This document shows positions 60,712-64,000 of a DNA stretch of 64,000 nt, one piece after another (the stretch's first letter is position 1; each line of letters opens with the position of its first letter). Origin of the DNA: Polaromonas sp. YR568 (GTDB lineage Bacteria > Pseudomonadota > Gammaproteobacteria > Burkholderiales > Burkholderiaceae_C); NCBI RefSeq assembly GCF_900116715.1, contig NZ_FPBM01000013.1:34122-98121 (forward strand), in the 5' to 3' direction. The notes beneath the pieces are model-generated. The model saw only the letters and a program-made list of their open reading frames with translations. It searched no databases and had not been told where the DNA came from. The position numbers and the translations under genes are program-made.

Positions 60712-60726
60712 GCAGTTTTCGTGCCA
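60712..60726 (-). promoter_or_regulatory. Sigma-54 promoter of pilA
   Basis: On the minus strand TGGCAC (60726-60721), five bases, CTGC (60715-60712) matches the -24/-12 consensus TGGCAC-N5-TTGC except for one base. It lies about 50 bases upstream of the pilA start codon. Sigma-54 with PilR-type activators is the usual control of pilA in other proteobacteria. Confidence 0.75.
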
Positions 60727-60869
60727 AGCACCTAGAACGCCCCAAGCCTGCATTTTTGAGGTGAAATCCGCTGGGATCGGGAGTTTTTGTGCCGTGCATT
60801 GTCAGTTACAACGCCCAATATGACACTTTTGTCAGGCCGTTTAGGCTAGCCTCCAGACCCAACACACCT

Positions 60870-61169
60870 TTATCCCATTTTTTGCATTAACCACTTTGTT
60901 ATCTCGTCAGCATAGTCAGCCGGAACATTGGCATCCAAAAGTGCCCACTTGAACACATTGCCCAGCTGAGCCTTTTTATAGGTATTCAATTTATGCTGCT
61001 GCTTGAATTGAACAATCTGCACGATCATCTTTTCCAAGACATGGTCCACTTTTTTTGAAAACTCCTTGTCCCCTTTTTCCGATGCCTTGGGAATTCTTTC
61101 AAGGAAAAATTGTGCCAGTGATGCACCAAATTTTTTTGCTTCAGCGGCGTCGAACCAGCTCAATATCAT
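60870..61169 (-). CDS. Hypothetical soluble protein divergent from the TPR/OGT gene
   Basis: A 99-residue, lysine-rich, mostly helical protein (ILSWFDAAEAKKFGASLAQFFLERIP at the start, then VDHVLEKMIVQIVQFKQQHKLNTYKKAQLGN). The ATG at 61169 has GGGGA about 6 bases upstream; earlier starts (61202, 61238) have no ribosome-binding site. There is no known motif, signal or TM segment. It is head to head with the TPR/OGT-like gene at 61305 and tail to tail with the pilA promoter region, and may be co-regulated with either. Confidence 0.65.
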   Translation of the reverse strand: MILSWFDAAEAKKFGASLAQFFLERIPKASEKGDKEFSKKVDHVLEKMIVQIVQFKQQHKLNTYKKAQLGNVFKWALLDANVPADYADEITKWLMQKMG

Positions 61170-61304
61170 ATGGATCCCCAGTAGTCTTGCTTGTACTGCC
61201 ATTATAGAATTTGTAAACGCGGCCTCGCGCTGAGGCAACCTTGATCAGCATTCAATCCAATCAACCCCGAGCTGCACCCGGCAGCCTACACAGCAGAATG
61301 AACT

Positions 61305-64000
61305 ATGGGGCTTTTTGATCGATTTGCTCTAAAAAGGACAAGCACGCCCCAAACTACCGGTGCAACACTGGACCTTGGTCTGAGCGCCCAAGATTGGCTG
61401 GAAAAAGGCCTGCAGTTTGAGCAAGAAGGCCAAATGGATGAGGCCTTGAGCTGTTACGCCTCCGCCATCCAGGTAATGCCGGAACTGGCACGAGCACACT
61501 TCAATCGCGGCAACATTTTGCTAGACCGTGGCGATGCAAAAAGTGCGCTGGATGCCTATTTAACTGCCGTTAAATACAAACCAGATTCGGCTACCGCTTA
61601 CTACAACATCGGCGGCGCCCACCTTCGGCTTGAAGACCCGGGAGCAGCGGCGGCGGCCTATCGTCAGGCTATTGTATTAAGGCCTGATTTTGTCGATGCC
61701 CAGGAAGGGCTGCAGACAGCGCTCGAGATGGCGGCGGATTACGCTGAAACCAGCTTTCAGCAGGGTCTGGCCCAGCACGACCTTGAACACTTCGAGCAGG
61801 CGAAAGCGCTTTACCGTCAGGTCATAAAAATAAAACCCGATCACGTTGAGGCATGCAACAACTTGGCCAGCCTCCTGATGAAGGACGAGGCGTTCGATGA
61901 GGCGGCGGCCTATTTTCGCCGCGCAGTAGAAACCGATCCAGCCAACACAGACACTCAACTGAACTTGGGTAAGGCCTTGAAGGCCGCTGGCCTGCTGACC
62001 GAGGCCGCTGCTCACTATCGCCACCTGATAGACATCATGCACGAGCCACTGGCCGCGCTTTTACTGCTGGCCGATTTGGAAGGCGATCTTGGCGACGATG
62101 CTGGCGCGATTGCCACCTATCGGCGTGCCCTCGAGATCGATCCTCGCAATACCCAAGCAATCCTGAACCAGGGCCACGCCTATCTGAACCTTAAACAACA
62201 TGAGCTGGCAGAGACCTGCTTTCGACTCCTTCTTGAAATTGAGCCGACTTTTGCCGAAGGCCACAGTAACCTGGGTGTCATCCTAAAGAAACGCAAGAAT
62301 CTCGATGCCGCGGCGGCCTGTTTTCGGCAAGCATTGGCCATTCGTCCCGATTTTGCCGCCGCGCACCTCAACCTGGGCAATGTTCAGCAGGCACAGGGGC
62401 AGATTGACGACGCCATTGCAAGTTATCGGCGTGCACTAGAGATCAAGCCCGATTTTGCCGCCGCACATTCCAACTACGGCACGGCTCTCCAGTTTCTCGA
62501 CAAACTCGACCTGGCGGAACAAAGCTATCGACGGGCACTGGAAATTGATGCCGATATGGCCGAGGCGCACAACAACCTCGGCATCGTGCTGAGCTTTGTA
62601 CGGCGGTCCGAAGAGTCCATAGCATGTTATCAACGGGCAATAGCAGCCAAACCAGACTACGCGGAAGCGCATGCGAACTTGAGCGGTGTCCTGAAAGATG
62701 TAGGCCGTCTTGATGAAGCACTTGTGAGCGCCCGGCGCTCCCTGAAGCTAGACCCGGACTGCGTGATAGCGCACAACAATCTGCTGTTCATCCATAACTA
62801 TGTAGCCGACCAGCCCGCCGAGCTTTTGCTCGCCGACGCGCAACGCTTTGGCAACATGGCGGCGCGGCTGGCGCAGCCCTACACCGATTGGCCAAACTCA
62901 CCTGATCGCGAACGGTGCTTGCGTGTGGGCTTTGTCTCCGGCGACCTGTGCGATCACCCGGTCGGCTATTTTCTGGACGGCGTGCTGGCCGCCCTCTCAT
63001 CGCAAGCGTCCAGGCGGCTGGAGCTGTTTGGCTACCCCAACCGCAGCTATGACGATGCGACCAGCCAGCGCCTGAAGGCCAACTGCACGGGCTGGCATCC
63101 GACAACCTGGCTGTCTGACGAGGCAGTAGCCCAGCGTATCCGGGACGACGGCATCGATATCCTGATTGATCTGTCCGGGCATACGGCGCACAACCGCCTG
63201 TCGGTGTTTGCCTGGAAGCCGGCGCCCGTGCAGGTGAGCTGGCTCGGCTATTTCGCGACCACCGGGGTGGCAGCCATCGACTACTTCGTCGCCGATCCCT
63301 GGACCCTCCTGCCAGACCAGGAAGCTCATTTCAGTGAGCAAATATGGCGCCTGCCGGAGACCCGTTTGTGCTTTACGCCGCCGGCTGCCGATATCGCCGT
63401 CAATGAGCTGCCCGCACTAACAAATGGCTATGTCACTTTCGGGTGCTTCAACAATCTGAGCAAGATGAATGATGCCGTCGTGGCATTGTGGGCGCGGGTT
63501 CTCCATGCAGTGCCAGGCAGCCGCCTGTTTCTCAAATACCAGCAACTGGCTGAGGCGTCGGTGCGGCAACGCACTTGCGACCGGTTTGCCATTCATGGCA
63601 TTGAACCCGGGCGTTTGATCTTTGAAGATTACGGGCCCAGAGCAGACTATCTGGCCGCCTACCGGCATGTGGATATTGCCCTTGATCCATTCCCTTTCCC
63701 GGGAGGCACGACCACAGTGGAGGCTCTGTGGATGGGCATTCCCGTGCTGACGCTGGCCGGCCAGAGGTTCCTGTCGCGCCAAGGCGTGGGGCTGCTGATT
63801 AATGCAGGTTTGCCCGAGTGGGTCGCCGCCGACGCGAACGACTACGTCGCGCGCGCGGTGTCCCACTGCGCTGATCTGCAGCGCCTGGCTTCGCTGAGAA
63901 ACGGCTTGCGCCAGCAGGTCCTGGATTCACCCATCTTTGACGCACCGCGCTTTGCACACCACTTCGAGACCGCCCTGCGCAGCATGTGGCATATATGGTG
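61305..64000 (+). CDS. TPR / O-GlcNAc-transferase-like (SPINDLY-type) protein, 3' end beyond the window
   Basis: An open frame of at least 898 codons, still open at the right edge. Residues about 1-535 hold some 13-14 tetratricopeptide repeats of the form DEALSCYASAIQVMPELARAH... and IASYRRALEIKPDFAAAHSNYG. From about residue 536 the OGT catalytic domain runs: CLRVGFVSGDLCDHPVGYFLDGVL, DGIDILIDLSGHTAHNRLSVFAWKPAPVQVSWLGYFATTG, GYVTFGCFNNLSKMN and VDIALDPFPFPGGTTTVEALWMGIPVLTL. Bacterial homologues O-glycosylate serine/threonine, often flagellin or other surface proteins; a few are prenyl or heptosyl variants. The start at 61305 has only a weak ribosome-binding site. It lies next to pilA on the map. 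Confidence 0.9.
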   Translation, partial: MGLFDRFALKRTSTPQTTGATLDLGLSAQDWLEKGLQFEQEGQMDEALSCYASAIQVMPELARAHFNRGNILLDRGDAKSALDAYLTAVKYKPDSATAYYNIGGAHLRLEDPGAAAAAYRQAIVLRPDFVDAQEGLQTALEMAADYAETSFQQGLAQHDLEHFEQAKALYRQVIKIKPDHVEACNNLASLLMKDEAFDEAAAYFRRAVETDPANTDTQLNLGKALKAAGLLTEAAAHYRHLIDIMHEPLAALLLLADLEGDLGDDAGAIATYRRALEIDPRNTQAILNQGHAYLNLKQHELAETCFRLLLEIEPTFAEGHSNLGVILKKRKNLDAAAACFRQALAIRPDFAAAHLNLGNVQQAQGQIDDAIASYRRALEIKPDFAAAHSNYGTALQFLDKLDLAEQSYRRALEIDADMAEAHNNLGIVLSFVRRSEESIACYQRAIAAKPDYAEAHANLSGVLKDVGRLDEALVSARRSLKLDPDCVIAHNNLLFIHNYVADQPAELLLADAQRFGNMAARLAQPYTDWPNSPDRERCLRVGFVSGDLCDHPVGYFLDGVLAALSSQASRRLELFGYPNRSYDDATSQRLKANCTGWHPTTWLSDEAVAQRIRDDGIDILIDLSGHTAHNRLSVFAWKPAPVQVSWLGYFATTGVAAIDYFVADPWTLLPDQEAHFSEQIWRLPETRLCFTPPAADIAVNELPALTNGYVTFGCFNNLSKMNDAVVALWARVLHAVPGSRLFLKYQQLAEASVRQRTCDRFAIHGIEPGRLIFEDYGPRADYLAAYRHVDIALDPFPFPGGTTTVEALWMGIPVLTLAGQRFLSRQGVGLLINAGLPEWVAADANDYVARAVSHCADLQRLASLRNGLRQQVLDSPIFDAPRFAHHFETALRSMWHIW

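Noticed and set aside
1..64000. CRISPR arrays, tRNA and rRNA genes
   Set aside because: No spaced repeats of 25-40 bases, no cloverleaf with CCA end and no rRNA-like tract could be seen by reading.

Overview
The window looks like a chromosomal segment of a betaproteobacterium of the Comamonadaceae (Burkholderiales), most like Polaromonas, Rhodoferax or their relatives. This placing is inferred from gene content and style: GC-rich coding, glnE beside yhdP, split rfaE2, DUF3717-DUF1289, TfpX/TfpZ and PglL. It is not based on a search. No tRNA, rRNA, CRISPR array, insertion sequence or phage module was recognised.

Layout. 1-3.2 kb: Lrp/AsnC regulator, secreted proteins, MliC-like lipoprotein, MltA and a 47-residue membrane protein. 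3.2-6.7 kb: FixJ-type response regulator and PAS histidine kinase behind a nitrilase-family amidase. 6.7-13.9 kb: yhdP and glnE, divergent. 13.9-20.5 kb: TetR-type regulator with an operator-like palindrome, then a complete RND efflux operon. 20.7-23.4 kb: reductase, acyl carrier protein and ketosynthase. 23.4-26.1 kb: rfaE2, RidA-like protein, di-iron ferritin-like protein, periplasmic glutathione peroxidase. 26.4-33.5 kb: an eight-gene lipid-modification operon (FAD oxidoreductase, DUF1365, cyclopropane-fatty-acid synthase, chalcone-isomerase-like protein, MFS carrier, DUF3833 lipoprotein, SDR, SnoaL-like), largely joined by 4-base stop/start overlaps. 33.5-39.5 kb: hypothetical proteins, GST, purB, small DUF proteins, DUF2235 hydrolase. 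39.7-41.7 kb: terC under a probable yybP-ykoY (Mn2+) riboswitch, a small protein and a 4-TM membrane protein. 41.7-46.2 kb: M48 protease, TfpX/TfpZ, moaC, PglL.

46.5-53.4 kb is an ABC-transporter-dependent surface polysaccharide locus (Wzm, Wzt with C-terminal extension, Kdo-transferase-like protein, acyltransferase, two-domain glycosyltransferase). It is visibly AT-richer than its surroundings and was probably acquired by transfer. 53.4-60.1 kb on the minus strand is a second glycosylation operon: a TMTC-like GT-C membrane protein with TPRs, a polyprenyl-phosphate-type GT2, GT4, epimerase, rhamnosyltransferase-like GT2 and methyltransferase. It lies just behind pilA, which has a sigma-54-type promoter and a strong terminator. 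The window ends inside a large TPR / O-GlcNAc-transferase-like gene.

Three themes stand out. The first is pilus and glycan biology: pilA, TfpX/Z, PglL, GT-C, OGT-like and O-antigen export. The second is membrane-lipid modification: CFA cluster, ketosynthase trio, desaturase-like di-iron protein, peroxidase. The third is the metal-responsive RNA switch ahead of terC. All functions are read from motifs; no database search was run.
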